Part shown: piece by piece, positions 41,842 through 52,100 of the stretch | Layout: each line of letters begins with the position of its first letter | How positions within the stretch are numbered: position 1 is the first letter of the stretch | Source of the DNA: Corynebacterium heidelbergense | GTDB taxonomy: Bacteria > Actinomycetota > Actinomycetes > Mycobacteriales > Mycobacteriaceae | Direction: 5' to 3' | NCBI RefSeq assembly: GCF_028609845.1 | Contig: NZ_CP063191.1 | Location: forward strand, 2,249,071 to 2,313,070 | DNA: 64,000 nucleotides | Notes under the pieces: generated by a model | Database searches by the model: none | Seen by the model: only the letters and a program-made list of their open reading frames with translations | Told to the model about the DNA's origin: nothing | Position numbers and translations under genes: made by a program

Positions 41842-43089
41842 ATGCGCACCCGCACCTCCCCAAAGCGTAAAGGCATCATGCGTCCCACCGCGGACGGCAG
41901 CGAATTCCGCCTCGCCTACGCGCGCACCGGCCCGGTTCTGCTCGAGGATCAGCGCACCCAGGGTACCCCGATGGTCGTCATCCCCGGCGGCCCCGGCGTA
42001 GGTTCCCTGGTGCCCTACGCCAGCCTCATGAGCTGGGCAGAACGCTCCAACATCGATCTCATCATGGTGGAGCACCGCGGCGTGGGCTTCTCCCGCAAGG
42101 CCGCCCACGGCAAGGCCCTCACCCAAGAGGACATGTGGCTGCGCCTCGTGGTTGAAGACATCGAACAGGTGCTCAACGCCGAGGGCATTCGCCAGGCCGT
42201 AATTTACGGCGCCTCTTACGGCAGTTATGTCGCGCAGCTCTTCGCCGTCACGCACCCGGAGCGGGTTTCCGGGCTGGTGCTGGATTCCCCGGTCATGGGG
42301 GCCGGGGACTACGCGGACATCCGCGCCCACGCCCGGGACCTGTTCTGGGACGGCACCCACGAGCCCACCAGCAAAATCGCCGAGAAGCTGCGCTGTGCGG
42401 TTGAGGCCGGGTGCGTAGATCAGGTGGCCCTGGGGTTGGCGGTACGGATGGTGTTCAACGTGATGGGGGAGCAGGGCGTGGCCCAGCTGGCGCTGCTGGC
42501 CTGTCGGCGCAGCGGGGCCCGGCTGATCAACGCGCTGCCCCGCGCGCACCGGCTCATCAGCAATATCCACGGCCCCTTCGTCGTGGAGTCCACCCCCGTG
42601 GGCACGATCGCCTACCGCGAACTCAACTACGCCCCCGCCCCCGATGGCCTGCCCTTCGACCCCGGGACGGAACAAGCGGAGGATGCGGAGAGCTTCCCGA
42701 GCTTCCAAGGGGAGTCGGCCGATTTGTGGTCCCAGGTCCCCGAGCTGCACGTTCCTATCGCGATCCTGTCCGGCGCATGGGATCTGGTGGCACCCCCGCC
42801 GAACGCCCGCAAGCTGGCCGAGCGATGCCCGCAGGCCCAGCTCATCGAGGTTCCCGGGGCGGGGCACAGTTTCGTCGACGCCCGCTCGGAAATGGTCCGG
42901 GAACTGCTGCAGGTGGTCGGGGAGCGCGGCGTGGAGGGGCTGCGGGAGCATCACGACCGGCTGGAGGATTTGGGCGCTAAGGTGCCGCCGTTTTCCATGC
43001 CGCGCGCGGTGCGACTGTTGCTGGGCTCCGTTCGAATTATGGACGCCATGTCCCGCGCGTCACATGGCTGGCGCCAACGGATGGGGTAG
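41842..43089 (+). CDS. Alpha/beta hydrolase (proline iminopeptidase-like)
   Basis: 415 residues from ATG 41842. The fold is that of proline iminopeptidases and related serine hydrolases: MVVIPGGPGVGSLVPYASLM (oxyanion region), LIMVEHRGVGFSRKA, nucleophile elbow GASYGSYVAQLFAVTHPERV with the catalytic serine, LSGAWDLVAPPPNARKLAE with the acidic residue, and the catalytic histidine in IEVPGAGHSFVDA. Substrate unknown; aminopeptidase or ester hydrolysis are both possible. No signal peptide. Divergent from cca. Confidence 0.88.
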   Translation: MRTRTSPKRKGIMRPTADGSEFRLAYARTGPVLLEDQRTQGTPMVVIPGGPGVGSLVPYASLMSWAERSNIDLIMVEHRGVGFSRKAAHGKALTQEDMWLRLVVEDIEQVLNAEGIRQAVIYGASYGSYVAQLFAVTHPERVSGLVLDSPVMGAGDYADIRAHARDLFWDGTHEPTSKIAEKLRCAVEAGCVDQVALGLAVRMVFNVMGEQGVAQLALLACRRSGARLINALPRAHRLISNIHGPFVVESTPVGTIAYRELNYAPAPDGLPFDPGTEQAEDAESFPSFQGESADLWSQVPELHVPIAILSGAWDLVAPPPNARKLAERCPQAQLIEVPGAGHSFVDARSEMVRELLQVVGERGVEGLREHHDRLEDLGAKVPPFSMPRAVRLLLGSVRIMDAMSRASHGWRQRMG

Positions 43090-43119
43090 CGGGAGTGTCC
43101 ACCCGTTAAAGTGGTGGGA

Positions 43120-44226
43120 ATGAGTGGCAGCCAGGGATCAGGAGATGGGCGCCGGCGGCGCCGGCGCTCCCGGTCGCGGGCGCGTTCGCGCAATTCGGGG
43201 GGCAACCAGCAGCAACAAGGTTCGAAGTCGGCCGTCGCTGGAGGCAATTCGTCGGGGTCCGGGAGCTCTTCTGCGTCGGGCAGCTCAGCCGAGTCGAAGG
43301 CCAATACTGGGCCAACGGGGGTCGGCAAGGGCGGGCAGAAGGGCGCGAGCGACCGCCGGGGGAACACCGCAAACCGTGGGGGCGGAGGGCGCGGTGGCTC
43401 TGGGCGGGGTAGCTCTGGGCGCAAAGATACGGGTCGCGCCAGCAACCGGACCGGCGGACATCGCTCCGGGGCCGGCCGCGGAGGCGGGGGCCGTAGGGAC
43501 GGCGGCCGCGACGGGAATCGCACCGGCCGGTCCCATGCCCCGCAGCATGGCCGCTCCCCCGGAGGCCGGTCTACCGGTCGCCCCGGCGCGCCGACCACCC
43601 ATACCCACCGGTCCAGCTCTCCGGCCGCAGGCCGGACCCACTCCGGCGGCCTGCCCTCCGGGGGTGTGGGTCGGCGTAGTCCAGCCACCCCTTATTCTGC
43701 GGAGCATCCCCAGCACAGCGAGCTGCCCTTGTCCGTGGAGACCTCCGCCGGCGGGCTTGTGCTCTCTGGGCTGGCGGAGGCCGTGCGTTCCGACGGGTCA
43801 GTGGACCTCACCCGCATCTACGTAGCCCTCATCGGGCGACTGGATCGACGCGGCCGCCTGCTGTGGTCCATGCCCAAGGGGCACGTCGAACCGGAGGAAT
43901 CCCAGCACGCCACGGCGGAGCGGGAGGTTTGGGAGGAGACCGGGGTGTCCGGAGAGGTCATTGCGGACCTCGGCACCATCGACTATTGGTTTGTCTCTGA
44001 TGGCACCCGGATACACAAGACCGTGCACCACCATTTGCTGCGCTTCGTGGACGGGGACCTCAACGACGAGGACCCGGAGGTCACCGAGGTGGCGTGGCTG
44101 CCGGTGGACCAGCTCGTGGAGCATCTGGCGTACGCCGACGAACGGCGATTGGCCCGCACGGCCTTCGAGCGCCTGCCCGAGTACGCCCGAGCCGAAGCCG
44201 AGGCGGGGAGGGCCACGCCGCGATAG
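43120..44226 (+). CDS. Nudix hydrolase with long basic N-terminal extension (MutT4-like position)
   Basis: 368 residues from ATG 43120. The C-terminal 150 residues are a Nudix domain with [14 protein letters not shown] at its start and the box [25 protein letters not shown]. The first 200 residues are Arg/Gly/Ser-rich and disordered, opening with [19 protein letters not shown]. In mycobacteria the gene next to pcnA is mutT4, whose product is shorter. The basic tail suggests RNA or polyphosphate binding (inference). The start could in principle be later, but the frame stays open and the upstream TG-rich gap fits a gene start. Confidence 0.85.
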   Translation: MSGSQGSGDGRRRRRRSRSRARSRNSGGNQQQQGSKSAVAGGNSSGSGSSSASGSSAESKANTGPTGVGKGGQKGASDRRGNTANRGGGGRGGSGRGSSGRKDTGRASNRTGGHRSGAGRGGGGRRDGGRDGNRTGRSHAPQHGRSPGGRSTGRPGAPTTHTHRSSSPAAGRTHSGGLPSGGVGRRSPATPYSAEHPQHSELPLSVETSAGGLVLSGLAEAVRSDGSVDLTRIYVALIGRLDRRGRLLWSMPKGHVEPEESQHATAEREVWEETGVSGEVIADLGTIDYWFVSDGTRIHKTVHHHLLRFVDGDLNDEDPEVTEVAWLPVDQLVEHLAYADERRLARTAFERLPEYARAEAEAGRATPR

Positions 44227-44244
44227 GTTGACGGCGGCGCACAC

Positions 44245-47127
44245 ATGATGAGTGCTAGACGTAGGGCGAGGGCAAAGGCACCAGCGGCGATGAGTACGGA
44301 CCCGGTGGGGAAGGCGGCAGCGGCGGCGGCATCGTCGGGTGCCGCACCGGCTGAAGACGGCTCTGCCGGTTCCGCGCAAAGACGCACCCGGTGGTTCTTG
44401 CCTTTCCGGCATTCGGCGCTTGGACATACCCTGCTGGCCACTGCCGTTGCCGTGGGCGTGGGCAGCATGGGCCCTGGGCCCCTCGCTGTCCCCGCGGCCC
44501 AGGCCCAATCTCTACCTACCGCGTCGGCAGACTCTCGAGGCACCCCTGTTCCCCACAATCCGCAGGACCAGGACGAGGCCGCCGTCTGGGCCAACCCCAA
44601 CGGCCGGTCCACGGACCCACACACGGCGCTCGCCGTGACCCTCACGCGCGCTGACCCCCCGGTGATTACGGCGATCGCGGACAATTCTGGCACCGGCTCG
44701 GCCCGCGTCGACCGGGACCCCACGTACACTCTGCGCCTGAAGAACCACGGCTCCGCCCCGGCCACCAACCTCTCCGTACAGCTACTGCACAGCACTGCTG
44801 CGAGCACCGAACAGTTGCGGCTTGCCCAGTTGTCCAACGTGGGTGAGTACCCATCCACGAGCCGCCGGGTGGACATCCCCGGCACCCTGGCCCCCGGGCA
44901 GAGCCGGGACGTCCCCCTCACGCTCAAGCTCACCTCCGGTTCAACCACGGCCACCAGCGCCCCCGGCCAGGGTGAGGTTAACGTCCCCGGGATTACTGGC
45001 CCGGGCACCTACCCCCTGGCTTTCGCGGTGAGTGCCCAGCTCTCCCCGCAGAGCCAATCCAGCGGCACCGGTGACGCCCAGCTCGCGGCGGTGACACGCA
45101 CCACTCTCAGTATCACGGGTCAGGCCAAACGGGATCAGAGTTCCCCCCTGACCTTCCTTTGGCCCCTGGCCGCCGAAACGCATGTCGCCGCTGGGAACAC
45201 AGGGGATGCCCCCAACCGGGCCCCGCTCTACCTCACCGATGAACACCTGGCCCAGGAGATTTCCCCGGGTGGGCGGCTACGGGGCCTGCTGGATGCGTAC
45301 AAGACAGCAGTGGAAGGACCAAACGGGAGTGATCTCCGGGCCTCTAGCTGCCTGGCTATCGATCCCGATCTGCTGGACACAGTAGATGCCATGACGGCTG
45401 GGTACATGGTCGGTTCGGAGGTGCCCAGCCGGGTGAAGGACCAGAAGCGGTTGCGGGACTCCTGGGGGGAAATTTTCAGCGGTAAGGACACCGACGCGGT
45501 ACCGGGGACCGGCAGCGGCGCGGCCCGGTCCTGGTTGGCGGATTTGCGCCAACTAGTGGAAAAGGGCTGCAGCGTTTCCCTGCCCTACGCCGGGGCCGGC
45601 TTCGACTCGCTTGCCGCCGCTGGTCAGGACTGGCTGGCCGTCCACGCCTACGGGCGCGGACCGGAGACCATTCACCGAGTTCTTGGCGTATATCCCCTGC
45701 AAAACGTCGTTATCCCCGGCGCGGAGGGCATGGACGCCGGGCACCTAGACATGCTCGCGGCGGGCGCCTCTGAAGGCATCAATGCCTCTATGAACACTCG
45801 GTTCGAGGTCATGCAGCGCGGCGCCCCCGCCTTCCCCCCAGATGCGCAGGTCACAGCGGTGGTCGCGGACAACACGGTCCGTACCTTGCGGGAGGCCCAG
45901 GTGCCCCAGGCGGGTGCCGAGGGCGCGGATTCGGCGGCACCCCCTGGCAATCCCGCAGCAAAACAGGGCTGGAACGACCGCCTGTTCACCCTCACCCCGC
46001 CCCCGGATTCCCAGGCGCCCCTTCCACCGGGGCACCGTTTCCGCGCGCTGACCTATTCGGGGGCCCTCGGGGCCGTCCTCGCCGCAACCGGGGAGCACCC
46101 GGAGGTCGCGGGCTACACCAACCCGCAGTCTCGCTACGACCTGGCCGCGGACTCGCCGACCGCGCGGATGGGAGATGCCCTCGCTGCGCTCGATTCCGAA
46201 CTAGCCCCGGGCAAGCCGGTCTTGGCGGTCCCGCCGGCACTGTGGACGGTGGATGCCGACGGGGCCTCGGCCTTCCTCCAGGCAGTGGGTACTGCATTCC
46301 GCCAGCAGCGGGCCACGCCGGCGGGCTTCGGGGATGCTCTGACGCCGAGGGGCGTTGCCCCAGAACAGTTGGCCCAGGGGACCCCCACCGTGCCCTTTGT
46401 GGACCCGGGGGAACCCTATGCCGCACACGCCCAGCGCATCTCCCAGCTAGAACGCTATGTGGAGCAGCTAACCCTGTTCATGCGCAACGATCCGAACATC
46501 ACCTTGACCCGGGAAGTGTTCACCCGCCCGCTGTTCATCGACCTGGTCCGGGCGACCAGTAGTTACCGCAGCCGGGAGAAAACTGCCTGGTCGCAGTCGT
46601 GGGACGAGCGAGGCCATCGGTTGGACGTGGTGCGCGATGTCACTGCCACTTTGCGCCACAGCGTATCCCTCTTGCCGCCCAGCAACGTCTTTACCCGCAC
46701 TTCCGCGGCATCCCCGCTTCTCGTCGTGGCCCGCAACGGGCTGCCCCTGCCGGTGTCCGCGACAGTCGGCTATCGGGTGCGCAATGGCCAACCCATTTCG
46801 CTATCGGTCCCCGCAGAGCAGGTGGTTCCGGCCCGTGGGTCCATCACATTGCCTGTGACAACGGACGCTGGTTCCGCCAATCACCAGACCGATTTGACCC
46901 TGTGGCTGGCCACTCCTTCCGGGGACCAGATCAGCGAGTCGGTGGAGGTCCGGATGCGTTCTGCCCCAGGGCGCATCCTGGGCCTACTGGCCGTGGGAAC
47001 CGTGGGCCTGTTTGCCGCCGCCGTAACTGGACGGGTGTGGTGGCAACGGTCGAAGAGATCTGAACGCCCCCGTCCGAAGCCGCCTACGGGCGAAGCTCCC
47101 GGCGTACCATCGGATCGGCAAGGCTAG
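44245..47127 (+). CDS. DUF6049 family exported membrane-anchored protein
   Basis: A 960-residue protein syntenic with Rv3909 of mycobacteria, between mutT4 and murJ. Basic N-terminus, hydrophobic export segment (HTLLATAVAVGVGSMGPGPLAVPAAQAQS), a large extracytoplasmic region with beta-sandwich-like stretches (PTYTLRLKNHGSAPATNLSVQLL), a central region with catalytic-looking motifs of unknown meaning, and a C-terminal anchor ILGLLAVGTVGLFAAAVTGRVWW followed by basic residues. Function unknown; its conserved place beside murJ suggests a role in peptidoglycan or envelope assembly. The start is at ATG 44245 or 44248. Confidence 0.88.
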   Translation: MMSARRRARAKAPAAMSTDPVGKAAAAAASSGAAPAEDGSAGSAQRRTRWFLPFRHSALGHTLLATAVAVGVGSMGPGPLAVPAAQAQSLPTASADSRGTPVPHNPQDQDEAAVWANPNGRSTDPHTALAVTLTRADPPVITAIADNSGTGSARVDRDPTYTLRLKNHGSAPATNLSVQLLHSTAASTEQLRLAQLSNVGEYPSTSRRVDIPGTLAPGQSRDVPLTLKLTSGSTTATSAPGQGEVNVPGITGPGTYPLAFAVSAQLSPQSQSSGTGDAQLAAVTRTTLSITGQAKRDQSSPLTFLWPLAAETHVAAGNTGDAPNRAPLYLTDEHLAQEISPGGRLRGLLDAYKTAVEGPNGSDLRASSCLAIDPDLLDTVDAMTAGYMVGSEVPSRVKDQKRLRDSWGEIFSGKDTDAVPGTGSGAARSWLADLRQLVEKGCSVSLPYAGAGFDSLAAAGQDWLAVHAYGRGPETIHRVLGVYPLQNVVIPGAEGMDAGHLDMLAAGASEGINASMNTRFEVMQRGAPAFPPDAQVTAVVADNTVRTLREAQVPQAGAEGADSAAPPGNPAAKQGWNDRLFTLTPPPDSQAPLPPGHRFRALTYSGALGAVLAATGEHPEVAGYTNPQSRYDLAADSPTARMGDALAALDSELAPGKPVLAVPPALWTVDADGASAFLQAVGTAFRQQRATPAGFGDALTPRGVAPEQLAQGTPTVPFVDPGEPYAAHAQRISQLERYVEQLTLFMRNDPNITLTREVFTRPLFIDLVRATSSYRSREKTAWSQSWDERGHRLDVVRDVTATLRHSVSLLPPSNVFTRTSAASPLLVVARNGLPLPVSATVGYRVRNGQPISLSVPAEQVVPARGSITLPVTTDAGSANHQTDLTLWLATPSGDQISESVEVRMRSAPGRILGLLAVGTVGLFAAAVTGRVWWQRSKRSERPRPKPPTGEAPGVPSDRQG

Positions 47128-47223
47128 CCGGTAGCTGTTTACGGCGAAGAATACATTTCCCGCCTATGTTGTTCAGCGAGACTAGCCGTGTTAGACCCAC
47201 ACCCCCCAGGAGAGCTTTTCACC

Positions 47224-48975
47224 GTGAATGCCGATCAGTCTGCGAACACCCCCGCCCTCGAGCGCAAGGCCTGGCTGCAGTTCTACACCCCAAATACGCA
47301 GCCACAACTGGACTACCCCAAGGGCACCCTGGCCGAGATGTTTGCGGAAGCCACTAGAAAGTTCGCCGATCGCCCCGCTCTGTGGTTTCTGGGCACCAGC
47401 CTGACCTATTCCCAGTTCGGCGATCAAGTAGCCAAACTCGCGCAAGTGCTTGACAGTGCCGGGGTCCGCCCCGGGGACCGGGTTGCAGTCGTGCTGCCGA
47501 ACTGCCCCCAGAACCTCATCAGTTTCTACGCGATCGTCTCCATGGGCGCCACGGCGGTCTACCACAACCCCTTGTACACTGCCCGCGAGCTAGAGGGTCC
47601 CTTTAAAGATCACGGGGCCAGGGTCGGAATTTTCTGGGACAATGCCACGGACGTGGCAACCCACCTGAAGACGCATACCCCCCTGGACACGGTGCTCACA
47701 GTGGACATGACCACCGCCCTGCCCCGGTTGAAGCGCCTGGCGCTCAAACTACCGCTGCCCCCCATTCGGGCCACCCGGAAGAAGCTGTCCAGCTCCTCCC
47801 GCAAGTTCGCCAGCTTCGACCGGGCTGTGCGCCGCGCCTCCCTGCGCAAGGGCCGCCGCGTGGTGGAGAAGGCCAGTCACCGGGTTACACCCGACTCCAC
47901 GGCGCTCATCTTGTACACCTCCGGTACGACCGGGGAGCCGAAGGGCGCTGAGCTCATGCACCGCAACCTTATCGCGAATATCGAGATGGGATTGGCCTGG
48001 GTCGACGGTCTCGGCACTGGTGAATCGCCCGAACGAATGTTAGCCGCATTGCCCACCTTCCACGCCTACGGCATGGCATTCGGCGGCGCTCTTGCCCCAG
48101 CCATCGGGGGTGAGCTTCTCCTTCTTCCTTCGCCTGAACCTTCCCTCCTGATGTCGGTCTTTAAGAAGAGAAAACCAACCTGGGTTCCTGGGGTGCCCAC
48201 GCTATACCGACTAATCATGGAACACGCCTCCAAGACGGGCGTTGATATATCGGGCGTTCGCTACTCCTTCTCAGGCGCTGCTTCTCTTCCACCTGCCATC
48301 GTCGACGAATGGGAACGTATGACCGGAGGCCTACTTGTCGAAGGGTACGGCCTGACGGAAACCTCGCCTATCGTTCTCGGAAACCCCATGAGCGAGGATC
48401 GTCGACCGGGTTATGTCGGGATCCCCTTTCCAGATACAGAAGCGAAGATCGTTGATCCAGAGCGTCCCGAGGTGGCCCGCCCGGACGGGGAGGCCGGGGA
48501 ACTGCTTGTCCGAGGCCCGCAGGTGTTCAAGGGATACCTCAACAAGCCGGACGCTACCCGTTCCTCCTTCACCGGGGATTGGTTCCACACCGGGGACATG
48601 GCGGTGATGGAGCCGGACGGCTTTGTGCGCATCGTCTCGCGGATTAAGGAAATGATCATCACCGGCGGGTTCAACGTATACCCCCAGGAGGTAGAGGAAA
48701 TCATCGCAGAATTCGACGGTGTTCAGCGGGTCGCCGTGGTGGGTCTGCCCCGCGATGATGGTTCCGAGACCGTGGTGGCTGCGGTCGTGCTGACGGGCAA
48801 AAATAAGCTTTCGGACGCCACCAAGACAGCGCTGAAAGAGCACTGCCAGCGCAATCTCACGAAGTACAAGGTGCCCCGGGAGTTCTATCAGCTCGATGAA
48901 CTGGCCTGCGACATGATGGGGAAGGTGCGCCGCACGGAGGTGCGCCAGCAGGTCCAGGAGTTGCTGAACGATTAA
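47224..48975 (+). CDS. Long-chain acyl-CoA/fatty-acid ligase (FadD type)
   Basis: 583 residues from GTG 47224, with CCAGGAGAG upstream. AMP-forming ligase motifs: P-loop LILYTSGTTGEPKGAELMHRN, the fatty-acid gate region VPGVPTLYRLIMEHASKTG, VEGYGLTETSPIVLGNPMSED and the hinge DWFHTGDMAVMEPDGFVRIVSRIKEMIITGGFNVYPQEVEE with the C-terminal lysine (YKVPREFYQLDELACDMMGKVRR). It activates fatty acids to acyl-CoA. It is inserted between the DUF6049 and murJ genes, which are neighbours in mycobacteria. The codons between about 48010 and 48465 use more T- and A-ended forms than the rest of the gene. Confidence 0.93.
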   Translation: MNADQSANTPALERKAWLQFYTPNTQPQLDYPKGTLAEMFAEATRKFADRPALWFLGTSLTYSQFGDQVAKLAQVLDSAGVRPGDRVAVVLPNCPQNLISFYAIVSMGATAVYHNPLYTARELEGPFKDHGARVGIFWDNATDVATHLKTHTPLDTVLTVDMTTALPRLKRLALKLPLPPIRATRKKLSSSSRKFASFDRAVRRASLRKGRRVVEKASHRVTPDSTALILYTSGTTGEPKGAELMHRNLIANIEMGLAWVDGLGTGESPERMLAALPTFHAYGMAFGGALAPAIGGELLLLPSPEPSLLMSVFKKRKPTWVPGVPTLYRLIMEHASKTGVDISGVRYSFSGAASLPPAIVDEWERMTGGLLVEGYGLTETSPIVLGNPMSEDRRPGYVGIPFPDTEAKIVDPERPEVARPDGEAGELLVRGPQVFKGYLNKPDATRSSFTGDWFHTGDMAVMEPDGFVRIVSRIKEMIITGGFNVYPQEVEEIIAEFDGVQRVAVVGLPRDDGSETVVAAVVLTGKNKLSDATKTALKEHCQRNLTKYKVPREFYQLDELACDMMGKVRRTEVRQQVQELLND

Positions 48976-49125
48976 CCCCTGTCCCGTTCCCACCAGCGCC
49001 CCCGCCGTTCTCAACGGCACCCAGTGCGCGGCGCCTCGGCTCCCTAGCGCTATCGGTGGGAGCTGGTGAAAAGGCTGGCGAATACTGCGAACACGCCCCG
49101 GGGTGGTTAGACCCTGCCCGGGGGC

Positions 49126-52100
49126 GTGGGCAAAGATGGAACGGTGATTGACTCCGACCCCCCGCGCAGCGCCGCGCCGGGCCAACGCGGCCGCTTCCGG
49201 GCCGCGCGCCCCCCGGCACCGGCCCCGGCCCGCAAAAGTGCAGCCGTCCGGGAGGCCACCGCGCCGCCGACGGAAGACCATTCGCGGTTAGAACGCAGCC
49301 CACTTCCGCGCTCTGGTGGCGCTCGGGGGAGCGCGCCGGAATTGGCGTCCCAAAGAAGAAATAGCACCGATGGGGATGAACAGGTGGTCCGGGCGGGCGG
49401 ATCCATGGCGATCGCCACGCTCATCTCCCGCATCACCGGGTTTCTGCGGACCGTGCTCATCGGCTCCGCGCTGGGACCGGCGGTGGCCAGCGCCTTCAAC
49501 ACCGCCAATACGCTGCCCAACCTCATCACCGAGCTGGTGCTGGGGGCGGTGCTGACCTCCCTGGTGGTGCCAGTGCTGGTCCGCGCGGAGAAGGAGGACC
49601 CGGACCAGGGCGCGGCATTCATCCGCCGCCTGCTGACCCTGACATTCACCCTGACATTGAGCGTCACCGTCCTCGCGGTCGCCGCAGCACCCTGGCTGGC
49701 CAGCATGTCCCTGGGCGAGCACGGCGAGGTCAACGTCCACATGTCCACGGCGTTTGCGTTCCTGGTGCTGCCGCAGATCCTTTTCTACGCGCTGTTCGCG
49801 GTGTTCATGGCGGTGCTCAACACCAAGGGAATTTTCAAACCCGGCGCGTGGGCCCCCGTGATCAACAACGTCGTGACGCTCGCGGTGCTATCGCTGTATT
49901 TCCTACTGCCGCCGGACCTCAAGCTGCACCCGACGGACAACGTGACCATCACGGATGCCTCGGTTCTGCTTCTGGGCTTGGGAACGACGGCGGGCGTGGT
50001 GATGCAGGCCCTCATCATGGTGCCCTACCTGCGCAAAGCCGGTATCGATGTGCGGCCGCTGTGGGGGATCGACGAACGGCTCAAGGCCTTCGGGGGGATG
50101 GCCATCGCCATCGTCGTGTACGTGGCCATATCGCAACTGGGGTGGGTGCTGAACAACCGCATTGCCTCCATGTCCAGCGCGGCAGCGCCAACGATCTACA
50201 CGCAGGCCTGGCAATTACTGCAGGTGCCCTATGGCGTGATCGGCGTGACATTATTGACCGCAGTTATGCCCCGGCTCTCCCGCAATGCCGCCGACGGTGA
50301 CGACAAAGCCGTGGTGAAGGACCTCACCACCGCCACGAAGCTCACGCTGCTGGCCCTCATCCCCATCATCGTGTTCTTCACGGCCTTCGGTACCCTCATC
50401 TGCAGCGCTCTATTCTTCTACGGGGACTACCCCCTAGATGCCGCCAACGTGCTCGGCTGGACGGTGAGCTTCTCCGCGTTCACCCTCATCCCCTACGCCA
50501 TCGTCCTGCTCCACCTGCGCGTCTTCTACGCCCGGGAGGAGGTGTGGACGCCCACCTTCATCATCGCGGGCATCACCATCACCAAGCTCGCCCTGGCCTT
50601 CACCGCGCCGCTTGTCGCCACCGAACCGCGACTCGTCGTCGTCCTCCTTGGAGCGGCCAACGGGTTCGGGTTCCTGGCCGGGGCGATCATCGGCGCCCGG
50701 CTGCTCGGGCGCTCCCTGGGCTCCCTCAACTCCCGGGCCGTGCTGAAAACCTCCGGATGGGCCGTAGGGGCCTCCGTGATCGCCGCCCTCATCGTCTGGC
50801 GCATGGACGTGGCCCTCGTGCGATTCGGCCACATCCCGCAAACCAACCCCTGGTTCGTCGGGCGCACCGCCCTGGCCGGGATCGTCTTCCTCGGCATCAC
50901 CGGGCTCATCCTCTCCCGCTCCCACCTGCCGGAGGTCACCACGGTGGGGGCATCCCTGTCCCGCCTGCCGGTCCTGGGCAAGTTCATCACCGTGGACCGC
51001 GAGGCCGCAGCGAGCCCCACCACCAGCGGATCCCAGCCGATGCTGGCCGGGCCCGCCACCGCCCAGGAGGCCGCCCACGAAGCCGCCGTTGCCAACTCCC
51101 TGTTGCCGGCCCTGCCGCCGCTGTCAGCGGGGCGGGTGAGCGGTCCCCGGCTAGTGCCCGGCGCGCCGATCATAGGTGGGCAGTACCGCCTGCTCGCCGA
51201 TCATGGCGGCTCCCCGGCAGCCCGGTTGTGGCAGGCCAGGGACACCAAAACGGGGGACGTGGTGGCGCTGACCATCATGGACCCGGCCGCCGCCATACGG
51301 GAAAAGGCGAGCTCCAGCGGCAATGGCCTCACAGACCTCAGCCGCCGCGTGGCCCAAGCCCGGGCACAAATGATCCAGCGCACCCGCGCCCTTGCGGAGT
51401 GCGCCGGGCCCGGCCTGACCCCCATCCGGGAGGTCGTGGACACGGTCGTGGGCGGGCCGAATCTCGTCATCGTGGTGGCGGACTGGGTGGCCGGCTCCCC
51501 GCTGACAGCCGTCGCCGAGTCCGGGCCGGATCCGTTGGCCGCAGGCTACGCCGTGGCGGACCTGGCGGACGCCGTAGCCCGCACGGGGGAGCGCGGCTGC
51601 GTGCTGGGCCTGGACCACCGCGATCGCATCCGCATCAGCACGCAGGGCGTGGCCACCCTGGCCTTCCCCGGTGTGCTGCCCAGCAATACCGCTGCACAGG
51701 ACAATCGCGGCATCGTCGTGGCCCTGGAGCTGCTGTTGGAGAAGGTGCCTTATTCGGAGGTACCGGAAGAGCTTACGGCCCTATATCGGCGGGCAAAGAG
51801 CGGCGCCGACCGTTCCAGGGCGAAGGGGGCGAAGGCAGGCGGCTCACCGTCGCTGAGCCCTGCGGAGGTGGCCCGCCGCCTGCGCGCCCTAACCGCCGGG
51901 GACCTGCAGGTGGACCGCGACGCAACCCCGGACCCCACAAACCGGGCCGGGTTCGGCGCCGCCCGTAATCGGCCCCGCTCCCTGGCCAGCGCGGGCCTGG
52001 TGGCCTTCCTTTCAGTCATGCTCGTGGCCGCCGTCATCGCCGCGGCGATCAGCTTCTTCGGGGCGGGCCGCCAGGATTCCCCGCTGTCCCCCAACTCGCT

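Noticed and set aside
41818-42954. Upstream extension of the cca reading frame giving an 873-residue protein
   Set aside because: It is antisense to the alpha/beta hydrolase with intact catalytic motifs, and cca homology starts near GTG 41817.
50544-51968. A 474-residue Arg/Pro/Gly-rich plus-strand open frame
   Set aside because: Overlaps murJ in another frame; murJ motifs and codon use are clear.
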